Source: Pseudomonas tumuqii
GTDB lineage: Bacteria; Pseudomonadota; Gammaproteobacteria; Pseudomonadales; Pseudomonadaceae
Direction: 5' to 3'
Assembly (NCBI RefSeq): GCF_013184545.1
Contig: NZ_JAAOJA010000008.1
Coordinates: 1-64,000, forward strand
Length of the DNA: 64,000 bases
The notes under the pieces were generated by a model. It did no database searches. It had not been told where the DNA came from and worked only from the letters and a program-made list of their open reading frames with translations. Positions 35,881 through 44,134 of the stretch are shown here, one piece after another. The translations under genes were made by a program, and so were the position numbers. Position 1 is the stretch's first letter; every line of letters begins with the position of its first letter.

Positions 35881-36326
35881 GGTGTTAACTCCGGCTGCAT
35901 TCCAAAACCAACGCCAAAACGATTCCAGGCATTGATGCCGGCGATGACGAACGTCAGTTCAGCCAACTCTTGATCGCTGAAGTGGGCTGCCACTTCTTGG
36001 TAGATTTCATCCGGCGCGTGAGTGGTCGCAACCAGCGTTAGCGTCTCGGTCCACAGCAGAGCGGCACGTTCTTGCTCGCTGAAGAAGGGCGTTTCCTTCC
36101 ATACGCTCACGGCCATCAGGCGGCGAAGGCTTTCGCCTGCCTTCACCGCGTCAGTGGCGTGCATGTCGATGCAGTATGCGCAGCCGTTGATCTGTGACGC
36201 CCGGATTCGCACAAGTTCACGCAGCGACCCGGGAAGTACCGATTCAGAGGCAGTTTTCTCAAGGCCAAGCATCGCCTTCATCGTTTGAGGTGCTGCTTGG
36301 TAGTAGTTGAGGCGCTTTGAGCTCAT
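35877..36326 (-). CDS. Carboxymuconolactone decarboxylase/AhpD-like protein
   Basis: 149 residues with the AhpD-type redox motif NGCAYCIDMHATDA (Cys49, Cys52, His56), typical of alkylhydroperoxidase-like CMD-family members and not of the true decarboxylase. Such proteins reduce peroxides through the CxxC pair. GGAGG precedes ATG 36326. It is first of a two-gene unit with an exported cupin and is divergent from a LysR gene 112 bases away, a common arrangement for regulator and target. Confidence 0.9.
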   Translation of the reverse strand: MSSKRLNYYQAAPQTMKAMLGLEKTASESVLPGSLRELVRIRASQINGCAYCIDMHATDAVKAGESLRRLMAVSVWKETPFFSEQERAALLWTETLTLVATTHAPDEIYQEVAAHFSDQELAELTFVIAGINAWNRFGVGFGMQPELTP

Positions 36327-36438
36327 ATTTCATCCTCCATATGACCGAGGGAGTTCGGCCTTGGAGAAACTTTATTGAGCATTCGCTTGTGGATAAACTG
36401 GCATTTCCCGTTTTCATTGTGCGGAAAATCAGACAATC

Positions 36439-37356
36439 ATGGCTTTTGATCGATTAGAGGCAATGCGTGCATTCTGCCGCATCGTTGAAGTGGGCAGCTT
36501 TACTGGTGCGGCAGCAGCACTGAATGTGGCGAAAACGACGATTTCCGGGCAAATTCAAGGGCTTGAGTCACAGCTAGGGGTGAAGCTGCTGCACAGGACC
36601 ACCAGAAGGGTTTCCCCGACCACTGATGGCACTGCCTACTATGAACGCGCGCGCTTGTTACTGGATGACCTGGACGAGCTGGAGGCTTCGGTTGCACAGA
36701 GCCGTAGCGTGGTGCGTGGCCAGGTGAAAGTTGAGATGCCTTCTCCAGTCGGTATCTGCCTCGTTATCCCATCACTGCCGGAATTCACGGCGCAACATCC
36801 GCAGATTCAACTGGATATTGGCTGCAGCGAGCGTGTGATTGACCTCGTGCACGAAGGCATCGACTGCGCTTTTCGAGGTGGTATGGTCGCTGACCAGGAT
36901 TTGGTGTGCCGCCCGGTGGGGCTGATGCGGTTTTGCCTATGCGCTTCGCCGACCTATTTGTTGGGTTCGACGTCGATACTGAAGCCAGACGACTTGCTTC
37001 ACCATCGCTACCTCGGGTTCACATTTCCCGCCTCAGGCAGGCAGCTAACCCCGGCACTTCATCGTGGCGATGACCACTTTATGATCGAACAATTGGCGGC
37101 GATGCGTTTCAACAATGGCAGCGCATATATTACTGCCGGGTTGGCGGGCCTCGGCATCGTCTCGGTTCCGCGCGCGGAAGCAAGCCCACATCTTCAGGCG
37201 GGAAGACTGGTTGAGGTGCTGCCAGGTTGGGAGTTGGATAGCATGCCGATCAACCTCGTGTATCCATACACAAGGCATTTGTCTGCAAGGGTGCGGGCCT
37301 TCGTGGAGTGGGCGGCGGCGCTGATGGATAGTCATCCGCTTTGGACGACGAAGTAG
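36439..37356 (+). CDS. LysR-family transcriptional regulator
   Basis: 305 residues: helix-turn-helix at about 15-40 (FCRIVEVGSFTGAAAALNVA, then KTTISGQIQGLE) and a substrate-binding domain of the CrgA-like group (GQVKVEMPSPVGICLVIPSL; ERVIDLVHEGIDCAFRGG). It diverges from the CMD-cupin pair and probably controls it and itself; the inducer is unknown. The ATG at 36439 gives the normal MxxFDRLEAMRAF start. Confidence 0.9.
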   Translation: MAFDRLEAMRAFCRIVEVGSFTGAAAALNVAKTTISGQIQGLESQLGVKLLHRTTRRVSPTTDGTAYYERARLLLDDLDELEASVAQSRSVVRGQVKVEMPSPVGICLVIPSLPEFTAQHPQIQLDIGCSERVIDLVHEGIDCAFRGGMVADQDLVCRPVGLMRFCLCASPTYLLGSTSILKPDDLLHHRYLGFTFPASGRQLTPALHRGDDHFMIEQLAAMRFNNGSAYITAGLAGLGIVSVPRAEASPHLQAGRLVEVLPGWELDSMPINLVYPYTRHLSARVRAFVEWAAALMDSHPLWTTK

Positions 37357-37670
37357 CAGCTCAGCGTCCAGCAGGAGCTGAGGAAGAGAGGGCCGGCTAG
37401 CAGGTCCCGGCCTTACCCGAGCCGCTTGATTGCGATATTGGGTTGCACCTGCGCCGTACGTTGGCGCGGTGATAGTGTTGCTTCTGACGTCGTGCTCTTG
37501 GATTCCGAACTACAGAGCTCAATGCGGATCGTCTAAGCGCTCTTGAACTTCTGAGTGTGGGCGGTTTTCCCGTACTCGAAGAGGACCGTTAAGTCGCGCC
37601 GCCTTGAAAGTTTTCACCACGGCGGGCGGTTGGGTTTGAAGCCTGGCTGGTGCGCCAAGCATCAACGCAA
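37357..37670. other. Intergenic stretch without recognised gene
   Basis: About 310 bases between the LysR gene and the doxX terminator. I see no protein, RNA or regulatory site that I can support. Base composition does not stand out. Confidence 0.4.
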
Positions 37671-37703
37671 AAATGCCCGCACACTTCAGGTGGCGGGCAT
37701 TTT
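37671..37703 (-). terminator. Terminator of the doxX gene
   Basis: AAAATGCCCG and CGGGCATTTT form a hairpin just beyond the doxX stop. Read on the minus strand it ends in a run of T after the stem, as expected for Rho-independent termination. Confidence 0.85.
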
Positions 37704-37713
37704 CGCTTGTGGA

Positions 37714-38238
37714 TCAGCGCCTGTAGCGTAGCAGTTCATCCAGACTGAGCCGACCGGCGCCCTTGAGGAAAAGCGGCAGCAGGGCGACCAGGTAGATCAG
37801 CGGTAACTTGTAGTTGCCGAAGCCCTTGTCGCTGATGGAGTAGCCCATCAGAAGTTCGGACAGGCTGGACCACTGCGCCGGCCAGTGCACCGCCGCGATG
37901 GCAACCAGGGTCAGCGCCATCAGCACCACCGAGGCCAGGCGGGTACCCAATCCGAACAGCAGGAGTAGGGGGGCTATTAGTTCGATCCACATCGATAGCT
38001 GCCAGTTCAGCTCGGCCGGAAACAGACGGAAGGGGAAGGGGAAGGCCGACTGGATATGGCCGAACCAGTTCTGACCGTTCCACTTCTCCAGGCCGGCCTC
38101 GAAGAACTCCCAGGCCAGGAACAGACGTAGCGGCAGGTCGGCACTCCAGACGCCGAGGCGATCGATATGACTGAAGACGCTTTTAAGTGCGGAGAGGATA
38201 AAGCTGGTGGGGCTGGCAGAAGTGGGCATGCGACTCAT
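37714..38238 (-). CDS. DoxX-family membrane protein (HvfD-like)
   Basis: 174 residues with four transmembrane helices and family features LFLAWEFFEAGLEKWNG (the polar helix pair near residues 35-50), WIELIAPLLLLFGLGTR and LIYLVALLPLFLKGAGR. DoxX proteins are quinone-linked inner-membrane proteins; one is encoded in HvfA-type RiPP loci and is probably a membrane partner. Here it sits 3 kb from the hvfABC-like genes, inverted. ATG 38238 is chosen; 38229 is also possible. It lies 124 bases after the sensor kinase gene on the same strand, with a direct-repeat box in the gap. Confidence 0.87.
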   Translation of the reverse strand: MSRMPTSASPTSFILSALKSVFSHIDRLGVWSADLPLRLFLAWEFFEAGLEKWNGQNWFGHIQSAFPFPFRLFPAELNWQLSMWIELIAPLLLLFGLGTRLASVVLMALTLVAIAAVHWPAQWSSLSELLMGYSISDKGFGNYKLPLIYLVALLPLFLKGAGRLSLDELLRYRR

Positions 38239-38341
38239 GGATAGGGGCCTTGGACATGCGCGCGGTCGGCGGAATGCCGCCGCTAGGCTGCCCATGCTCG
38301 CCGGGCGGCTTGTCCCGGATGTGTCCGCCAGGAGGCGTGCT

Positions 38342-38357
38342 GTATCCCTCTGTATCC
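38342..38357 (+). promoter_or_regulatory. Direct-repeat box GTATCC-CTCT-GTATCC upstream of doxX
   Basis: Identical to the 16 bases at 32348-32363. It lies 104 bases before doxX ATG, but relative to doxX it is in the opposite orientation to the boxes before the cupin, hvfA-type and DUF2790 genes. It is also within the gap after the kinase stop at 38363. Confidence 0.5.
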
Positions 38358-38362
38358 CCGGT

Positions 38363-39658
38363 TCAGGGCGTTACATTCAGCTCCAGTTGCGCGCACAGCC
38401 CACCGCCTTCGCGGTTGCTCAGGCTCAAGCGGGCGCCCAGGGACTCGCTCAGCTGCAGCGCGATGGCCAGGCCGAGGCCGGTGCCGCCGGTGCTGCGGTT
38501 GCGCGAACTCTCCACCCGGTAGAAGGGCTTGAAGACCTCTTCCAGTTCCGCCTCGCCGATGCCGGGGCCGTCGTCCAGTATTTGCAGGCGTACGCTGCCC
38601 TGGCTGTCCTGTACCTGTAGATGGGCGCTGCCGGCGAACTTGAGGGCATTGTCGATGAGGTTGCTCAGCACCCGCCGCAAAGCATAGGGCCGGGTTTCCA
38701 GGAGTGCGCCGCTGTGCCCTTCGAGGCTGACCGCCTGGCCGCTGTCCTGATAGTCGAGCACCAGACTGTCGAGAAAGGCATTCAGATCCACCCGACACGG
38801 TGCTTCTCGGCTCCCCTCCATGCTGCGGGCATAGGCTACGCCCTCGCGCACCAGATGCTGCATCTCATTGAGGTCGCTCCACATGGATTCCCGTTCCGCC
38901 GAGGCCTCCATCTGTTCGACCCGCAGTTTCATGCGAGTGATGGGGGTTTGTAGGTCGTGAGAGATGGCCGCCAGCAGTTGCATACGCTCCTTCAGGTGGG
39001 CGGCGATGCGGCCTTGCAGGGTATTGACGGCGCGTGCGGCATAGGCCACTTCCCGCGGGCCGTTCTCGTCCAGAGGTGGGTGCGGGGCGTCCGGATCGAG
39101 CTGCTCGACGGCATCGGCCAGTTGCGTCAGCGGGCGAATCGCCATGCGCACGCCGACCCAGGTGCACAACAGTAGTAGGGCCAGTTGCAGGGCGAGCACC
39201 AATGGCAACCACTGTGCGACCGGAATAGGGGCGGGTGTCACATCAAGGGTCAGCGGGTTGCCGTCGCTCAATCTCAGGTGGGCCTGAAAGTGCGGCCGCG
39301 GCCCGTCGATGGTTTCGAAACGCAAGGCATAGCGCTTGCCGATTGCTTGTTCGATCGAAGCTACAGCCATGTGGGGTTCAGCCATGTCCATGGGGCGTCC
39401 TGGCAGCCCCCCATCGAGTCGATAGCGGTAGTTGCGCCGTTCCAGCAGGGGCAGCCACTCGGTGCGTTCTGCCGCCGGCAGGCGATCGATCAGGGCAACG
39501 GCAGTGCTTACGTCCAGTTCGAGATTCCCCAGCATCACGTCGCGTCCGGTCTGATAGCGCTCGTAGAACTGTGAGGTGAAGGACAACCCGTAGGCGAGCA
39601 CCAGACCGCAGAGGAAAAGCAGCGTCAGCCGTGCCGCCAGGCTGCGTGGACCGATCAC
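38363..39658 (-). CDS. Two-component sensor histidine kinase
   Basis: 431 residues: transmembrane helix about 10-30, periplasmic domain 31-149, second helix 150-172, HAMP linker (IRPLTQLADAVEQLDP), phospho-acceptor His234 in AAISHDLQTPITRMKLRVEQ, and ATPase motifs NLIDNALKFA (N box), DDGPGIGEAEL (G1), FKPFYRVESSRN (F box) and GGTGLGLAIA (G2). The small periplasmic domain suggests sensing an extracytoplasmic signal, such as a metal or oxidant; this is inference. It overlaps the regulator gene by four bases. Confidence 0.93.
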   Translation of the reverse strand: MIGPRSLAARLTLLFLCGLVLAYGLSFTSQFYERYQTGRDVMLGNLELDVSTAVALIDRLPAAERTEWLPLLERRNYRYRLDGGLPGRPMDMAEPHMAVASIEQAIGKRYALRFETIDGPRPHFQAHLRLSDGNPLTLDVTPAPIPVAQWLPLVLALQLALLLLCTWVGVRMAIRPLTQLADAVEQLDPDAPHPPLDENGPREVAYAARAVNTLQGRIAAHLKERMQLLAAISHDLQTPITRMKLRVEQMEASAERESMWSDLNEMQHLVREGVAYARSMEGSREAPCRVDLNAFLDSLVLDYQDSGQAVSLEGHSGALLETRPYALRRVLSNLIDNALKFAGSAHLQVQDSQGSVRLQILDDGPGIGEAELEEVFKPFYRVESSRNRSTGGTGLGLAIALQLSESLGARLSLSNREGGGLCAQLELNVTP

Positions 39659-40395
39659 GCGGGTGACTCGAGCAGTTGCACCGGCAACGAGAAGACGTAG
39701 CCCTCGCTGCGCACGGTCTTGATGTACATCGGCTCACGTGCGTCGTCCTGCAGACGCTGGCGCAGGCGGCTGACCAGCAGGTCGATGGAGCGGTCGAAGA
39801 TGTCGGCCTCGCGTCCCTGGGTCAGATTCAGCAGCTGTTCGCGGCTTAGTACCCGTTGCGGATGGTCGAGAAAAACCCGCAGCAGGCGGTATTCGGCGCC
39901 GCTCAGGGCGATCATGGTGTCTTCAGCATCCAACAGGTGCCGCGCACTGGTATCCAGGCGCCACTGGCCGAAGCCGATCAGTCGGCTGCTTTCGCTGATC
40001 TGCAGATTCGGCGGCAGCATTCGAGCGCGCCGCAGCACTGCGTTGATCCGGGCCAGCAGCTCGCGAGCCGAGAAGGGTTTGGTCAGGTAGTCGTCGGCAC
40101 CCATTTCCAGGCCAATGATGCGGTCGGTTTCCTCGTTACGCGCGGTGAGCATCAACACCGGCGTGGCCTTGTGCCGGCTCACGCGCAGCTCGCGGCACAG
40201 GCGCAGGCCGTCGTCGCCGGGCATCATGATGTCGAGCACGATGAGGTCGACCACATTGCCTTCGAGGAGCGCGCGCATCTGCCTGCCATCGGCTGCCAGG
40301 CTGACACGCAGGCCATTCTTCTTCAGGTAGTTGCCGACCAGCTCACGGATCTCCCGGTCATCGTCAACTATCAGGATGTGATCGACATGCTCCAT
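39655..40395 (-). CDS. OmpR-family response regulator
   Basis: 246 residues: receiver domain with Asp11-13 acidic cluster, phospho-acceptor Asp55 (VLDIMMPGDDG) and Lys in LTKPFSARELLARI, then an OmpR/PhoB winged-helix (ALSGAEYRLLRVFLDHPQRV, LSREQLLNLTQG, DRSIDLLVSRLRQRL, IKTVRSEGYVFS). It is first of the regulator-kinase pair. Direct repeats of GTATCC type with 10-base period occur twice in the 270 bases between it and the divergent DUF2790 gene, and near three other units, so it is the best candidate to bind them (inference). Confidence 0.93.
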   Translation of the reverse strand: MEHVDHILIVDDDREIRELVGNYLKKNGLRVSLAADGRQMRALLEGNVVDLIVLDIMMPGDDGLRLCRELRVSRHKATPVLMLTARNEETDRIIGLEMGADDYLTKPFSARELLARINAVLRRARMLPPNLQISESSRLIGFGQWRLDTSARHLLDAEDTMIALSGAEYRLLRVFLDHPQRVLSREQLLNLTQGREADIFDRSIDLLVSRLRQRLQDDAREPMYIKTVRSEGYVFSLPVQLLESPA

Positions 40396-40462
40396 GAGTG
40401 GTCCTCGTCGCTTTTACTCACCTGAGTTTATCGCCGTTGACGGCAGTTGCCCTCCGCCCTTT

Positions 40463-40478
40463 GTATTGCAGTGTATCC
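40463..40478 (+). promoter_or_regulatory. Direct-repeat box GTATTG-N4-GTATCC
   Basis: One half-site matches the consensus exactly and the other at four of six bases, with the same 10-base period. It lies between the divergent response regulator and DUF2790 genes, 68 bases upstream of the regulator ATG. Confidence 0.5.
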
Positions 40479-40519
40479 GCCCCTCTTTCCGCCACTTGAG
40501 CATGCACGGCGGGCCTCAG

Positions 40520-40535
40520 GTATCAGCGTGTATCA
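40520..40535 (+). promoter_or_regulatory. Direct-repeat box GTATCA-N4-GTATCA
   Basis: A perfect hexamer repeat with a 10-base period, 57 bases after the previous box and 130 bases before the DUF2790 ATG. Two boxes in one divergent promoter suggest autoregulation and control of the plus-strand genes. Confidence 0.5.
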
Positions 40536-40664
40536 GAGCGCGACGGCGATACCTGGTGCGGCAATGGCCGCTCACAGCGGACATATCGACGATACCTCCC
40601 AGGCATGAAATGGCCCCACCGGATGAGATGCCTCATCTGCCATTCATCACCGGAGGATATCCAT

Positions 40665-40931
40665 ATGAAATCAATCACTCGCCGCATCACCTACGCCCTG
40701 ACGGTTCTTCTCGCCTTCGCCAGTCTGCCCTTGCAGGCTGCCGAGTCTCTCCCGCTGGAGCGCTATCACTACGGCATGCAACTGGATGTGCAGAAGGTCC
40801 TGGCGTTGCACGAAGAGTCTTCCCAGTGGTGCCAAGTGGTGGACGCGCGGATGGACTACCTGGATTCCCGGGGCCAGAAGCGCAGCCTGGCCTATCGGAA
40901 ACACGCCAGCTCCTGCTCTGAAGGCAACTGA
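40665..40931 (+). CDS. Small exported DUF2790 protein
   Basis: 88 residues with a signal peptide (ITRRITYALTVLLAFASLPL, cleavage near LQA-AE) and the DUF2790 pattern: RYHYGMQLDVQKVLAL, WCQVVDARMDYLDSRGQK and a final Cys (SSCSEGN). The two Cys probably form a disulfide. DUF2790 proteins are small Pseudomonas periplasmic proteins, some linked with metal stress; the function is unknown. GGAGGA lies upstream of ATG 40665. The next gene, a CcdA-thioredoxin fusion, could reduce its disulfide (inference). Confidence 0.87.
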   Translation: MKSITRRITYALTVLLAFASLPLQAAESLPLERYHYGMQLDVQKVLALHEESSQWCQVVDARMDYLDSRGQKRSLAYRKHASSCSEGN

Positions 40932-41007
40932 ACTCGAGCGACCGGTGTTCTGTGCCTGGTCGTTCGGTTGTTGCCGGACATGACCTCCTTTAGTCCATGA
41001 GGTGCCT

Positions 41008-42276
41008 ATGTTGCTCGTCGCCTTTCTCGGCGGGGTGCTGACGCTGCTCAGTCCCTGCATTCTTCCCATACTGCCGTTGCTGCTTTCACGCGCCGGAGGG
41101 CCGGCATGGGGCCCCAGTTTGACTTTGCTCGGACTGGCCTCGGGGTTTGCCGTGCTGGCCAGTTTGGCGGTCGTATCCAGCGATTGGGTCATCGGAGCCA
41201 GTGAGTGGGGCCGTTATCTGGCCCTGGGTTTGCTGGCCGCCTCTGCACTGGCTCTGCTGTCGACGCGCTTCGGCACCTGGCTGTCCCGCCCCTGGCTATG
41301 GCTGGGCAACCGGCTGTACGGCGATGCCCGACGTCTGCCACCGGCGCTTTCAGCCTGGCTGCTGGGTTGTGCCGCGGGACTGCTCTGGGCACCTTGCGCC
41401 GGTCCCATTCTTGGCCTGATCCTCTCGGGTGCCATGCTCGAAGGGCCTAGCGCGTCCACCAGTTTGCTGCTGCTCGGCTTCGGGCTCGGCAACGCCGTGG
41501 CGTTGGTTGGGGTGATCTTCCTGGGGCGCGGCCTGTACCGGCGGGCTCGACCGTCTCTGCGTCTGGTCGAATGGCTGCGGCGTGGCACGGGGGCTGTGGC
41601 GCTGCTGGCGGTCATCGGTATTGTCAGTGGTGCCAGCAGCCAATTGGCCAGCGTCGGATCCTCCAGCCTGGCATCCGCGCTGGAACACAAGGTGCTCGAG
41701 GGTGTACCGGCTTTCCTCGAACAACTGTCCCGCGATGCCGATGCAGCCACCCCCGGAGAACTACCTGACCTGGGGCCGGCGCCATCCCTGGCCGGAGCTA
41801 CCCAATGGCTCAATGGCCCAGCGCTGCAAATGCCGGACCTCCGTGGCAAGGTCGTGCTGGTGGATTTCTGGGCCTACGACTGCATCAATTGCCGCAACAG
41901 CCTGCCATACGTCAACCAATGGGCCAGGCGCTATGCCGACCAGGGGTTGGTGGTGATAGGGGTGCACACGCCCGAGTACGCCTTTGAACGGATCCTCGAC
42001 AACGTCCGCCAGGCCATCAGGCGTCTGGATATCCAGCATCCCGTGGCGATCGACAACCAGTACCGCGTATGGAATGCCTTCGGCAATCATTACTGGCCGG
42101 CGCATTACTTCATCGATGCCAATGGCCGTATTCGTTATCTGCATGTGGGCGAGGGGGATTACGCAAGGCAGGAGGGTGTAATCCAGCAGCTTCTGCAGGA
42201 GCACAACGCTGGGGATAGCGCTGGGGCTGTCTCGGTCAGCGGAGTTGGGCTTGCCCACGCCCACCAGGACCGTTGA
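41008..42276 (+). CDS. CcdA-like membrane domain fused to thioredoxin-like domain (DipZ type)
   Basis: 422 residues. The first 240 form about six membrane helices with the CcdA/DsbD cysteines: Cys17 (LLSPCILPILPLL) and a second in LLWAPCAGPILGL. A linker leads to a periplasmic thioredoxin-like domain with VDFWAYDCINCRNSLPYVNQ (Cys292, Cys295) and GVHTPEYAFERIL. Such proteins carry electrons from cytoplasmic thioredoxin to periplasmic substrates. The C-terminal half resembles the exported protein at 30898-31440. AGGTG precedes ATG 41008. A DUF2790 gene lies just upstream and a bidirectional terminator follows. Confidence 0.9.
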   Translation: MLLVAFLGGVLTLLSPCILPILPLLLSRAGGPAWGPSLTLLGLASGFAVLASLAVVSSDWVIGASEWGRYLALGLLAASALALLSTRFGTWLSRPWLWLGNRLYGDARRLPPALSAWLLGCAAGLLWAPCAGPILGLILSGAMLEGPSASTSLLLLGFGLGNAVALVGVIFLGRGLYRRARPSLRLVEWLRRGTGAVALLAVIGIVSGASSQLASVGSSSLASALEHKVLEGVPAFLEQLSRDADAATPGELPDLGPAPSLAGATQWLNGPALQMPDLRGKVVLVDFWAYDCINCRNSLPYVNQWARRYADQGLVVIGVHTPEYAFERILDNVRQAIRRLDIQHPVAIDNQYRVWNAFGNHYWPAHYFIDANGRIRYLHVGEGDYARQEGVIQQLLQEHNAGDSAGAVSVSGVGLAHAHQDR

Positions 42277-42313
42277 GTCACTGCTCCTGAGTTTCTAATC
42301 GATATCAATACAC

Positions 42314-42344
42314 GAAAAAAAGCCGGCCAAGGGGGCCGGCTTTC
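42314..42344. terminator. Bidirectional terminator
   Basis: AAAGCCGGCC and GGCCGGCTTT pair around AAGGG, with an A run on the left that becomes a strong T run on the minus strand. It separates the CcdA fusion gene (plus) and the repeat-peptide gene (minus). Confidence 0.9.
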
Positions 42345-42404
42345 GTGCTAGCAGCAATTGCGAACTGCTCATACTGGGCTCTCAATCAGACAGTCGGGAC
42401 CACC

Positions 42405-42600
42405 TTAGGCAATGCGGTTCTCGATCAGGCGATCGGCGCCACCTTCGGCAACGCGGTTCTCGATCAGGCGATCGGCGCCACCTTCGGCAACGCGGTTCTC
42501 GATCAGGCGATCGGCACCACCTTCGGCAACGCGGTTCTCGATCAGGCGATCGGCGCCACCTTAGGCGACACGGTTCTCGATCAGGCGATCGGCACCACCT
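42405..42600 (-). repeat. Tandem 39-base repeat, about five units, coding for 13 residues
   Basis: On the minus strand each unit encodes VAEGGADRLIENR. Units differ at a few bases (GCC/ACC, GAA or TAA). There are no spacers, so it is not a CRISPR array. In two units the Glu codon GAA is TAA, giving stops at 42561-42563 and 42405-42407 in the same frame. Confidence 0.9.
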
Positions 42601-42689
42601 TCGGCGACAACTGGTTGAGCAGCGGAAGCCGCAAAAACATTGGCGGCCAGTACAGAAAAAGCAAAACCGAGGATAAGTTGGGGTTTCAT
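42561..42689 (-). CDS. Exported repeat peptide, shortened by an internal stop
   Basis: From ATG 42689 (GGAG ten bases upstream) the frame gives MKPQLILGFAFSVLAANVFA, a clear signal peptide, then SAAQPVV and one AEGGADRLIENRVA unit before TAA at 42561. The frame stays open through three or four more 13-residue units to a second TAA at 42405. The gene therefore once encoded about 94 residues with several units. Repeats of this kind occur in small Pseudomonas exported proteins of unknown role. Whether the short form is functional is unclear. Confidence 0.7.
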   Translation of the reverse strand: MKPQLILGFAFSVLAANVFAASAAQPVVAEGGADRLIENRVA

Positions 42690-42854
42690 AGTTGTGTGCT
42701 CCGGGAAGTTGTTGGCTGGGTACGGAGCAGATGTTACGCCCGAGTTTTTTTAAGAGAACTTCATCGGGATGATGGTAAATATCGATGCCAGCAATGCCTT
42801 GCTAGCCTCAGGAAAAACCAGCAGGACAAGAAGGCCAAACAGGCCGATATCGGA

Positions 42855-43907
42855 TTAATCCTGCGCCGCCATCTCGCGTACAAGGATTGCGACGAGATCG
42901 GCTGCCGGCAGCTCGCGCGCCAGAGGAGCACCCTGTCCAGCCCATCGCACGGCAAAGTCGTCGCAGCCTTTGGCGAGGGCTACGGCGTGCAGCGCCTTGG
43001 CGGCGTCGTAGGTTATCGGGTAGTCCGGCAATGCGGGCGCCTCCGGGCTGCCGACATCGGTGAACAGGCGATTGACCAAGCCCCGTGCGGGTCTGCCGGA
43101 AATGGCTGCCGAGATAGCCGTACTCTCCACCCTCGGGTTCTTCATGGCCGCACGGTACGAGGCGTTGGCGGCGGACTCAGGGCATAGAATGAAGGCCGTA
43201 CCCAACTGGGCGCCGGCCGCCCCCAATTGCATTGCCGCGCGGATGCCCATGCCATCCATGATGCCGCCCGCCGCGATGATCGGCAGCTTCGACTGCCGCG
43301 CCAGGGTACGCACCAGGGCGAATGTACCAATCAATGTATCCTGCACAGGCTCGAATACCCCCCGGTGGCCACCGGCTTCCACTCCCTGGGCCACTATGGC
43401 GTCGAGTCCGGCAGTCGCAATCAGACGTGCTTCATCCAGCGAAGTCGCTGTGGCAACTAGACGAACCCCCTTGGCCTTCAGCCGATCGATCCAGTCCTGC
43501 TTGGGCAGCCCGAAGTGGAAGCTGACCACCTCGGGGCGGGTATCCAGCAAGACCTGAAGCGTTTCAGGATCATCAACGAAGCTACGATATATCTCACGCA
43601 GGCTAGCCGGCGGCTCGGCATCGAACTCGGCGAACAATGGGCACAGGTGTTCAAGCCAATACTGCTCGCGCACCGGATCGAGACGAGCGGGTTGATGACA
43701 GAAGACATTGACGTTGAATGCCTTGTCTGTGAGTTCCTGCGTCTGCTTGATCATCGCCTCGGCCTGGGCCGGCGAACTGGCCCCGATGCCTATCGAGCCC
43801 AGCGCACCGGCATTCGACACCGCCGCAGCCATTTGCGGTGTCGAAACACCAACCATCGGCGCTTGAATGATCGGGAAATCGATCCCCAGTAGTTGTGTGA
43901 TCCGCAT
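42855..43907 (-). CDS. Nitronate monooxygenase (2-nitropropane dioxygenase family)
   Basis: 350 residues with the FMN-binding TIM-barrel of nitronate monooxygenases: [20 protein letters not shown] (about 9-28), [28 protein letters not shown] (catalytic His region) and [20 protein letters not shown]. The enzyme oxidises alkyl nitronates such as propionate-3-nitronate. I chose ATG 43907 (MRITQLLG), the family start; a longer frame to 43970 is unlikely. It stands alone, 228 bases beyond the SDR gene stop, both on the minus strand. Confidence 0.9.
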   Translation of the reverse strand: MRITQLLGIDFPIIQAPMVGVSTPQMAAAVSNAGALGSIGIGASSPAQAEAMIKQTQELTDKAFNVNVFCHQPARLDPVREQYWLEHLCPLFAEFDAEPPASLREIYRSFVDDPETLQVLLDTRPEVVSFHFGLPKQDWIDRLKAKGVRLVATATSLDEARLIATAGLDAIVAQGVEAGGHRGVFEPVQDTLIGTFALVRTLARQSKLPIIAAGGIMDGMGIRAAMQLGAAGAQLGTAFILCPESAANASYRAAMKNPRVESTAISAAISGRPARGLVNRLFTDVGSPEAPALPDYPITYDAAKALHAVALAKGCDDFAVRWAGQGAPLARELPAADLVAILVREMAAQD

Positions 43908-44134
43908 GTTCGGCAGGCCTCTCGTGAGCGGTTGTTGTTGGCTGACGCAGCTTCCCACAGAGGATGTCACGTCAAATCAGCGGTGACTCGTGCCCTGACA
44001 CAGTCTGCTGTTTTCCAGGCAGGACTCGGCGTCTTGCTGTTGATAGGCATCGGCTGCGCTCAGCATATGGAGCCGCTATTTGGCGGCAGAGACAAGAAAA
44101 GGGAGGCCATGCCTTCCTTTTCTTGTTCAATCAA

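Noticed and set aside
42405..42600. Regular short repeats that could be taken for a CRISPR array
   Set aside because: The 39-base units are directly contiguous, have no spacers, and stay in one reading frame coding for a 13-residue repeat.
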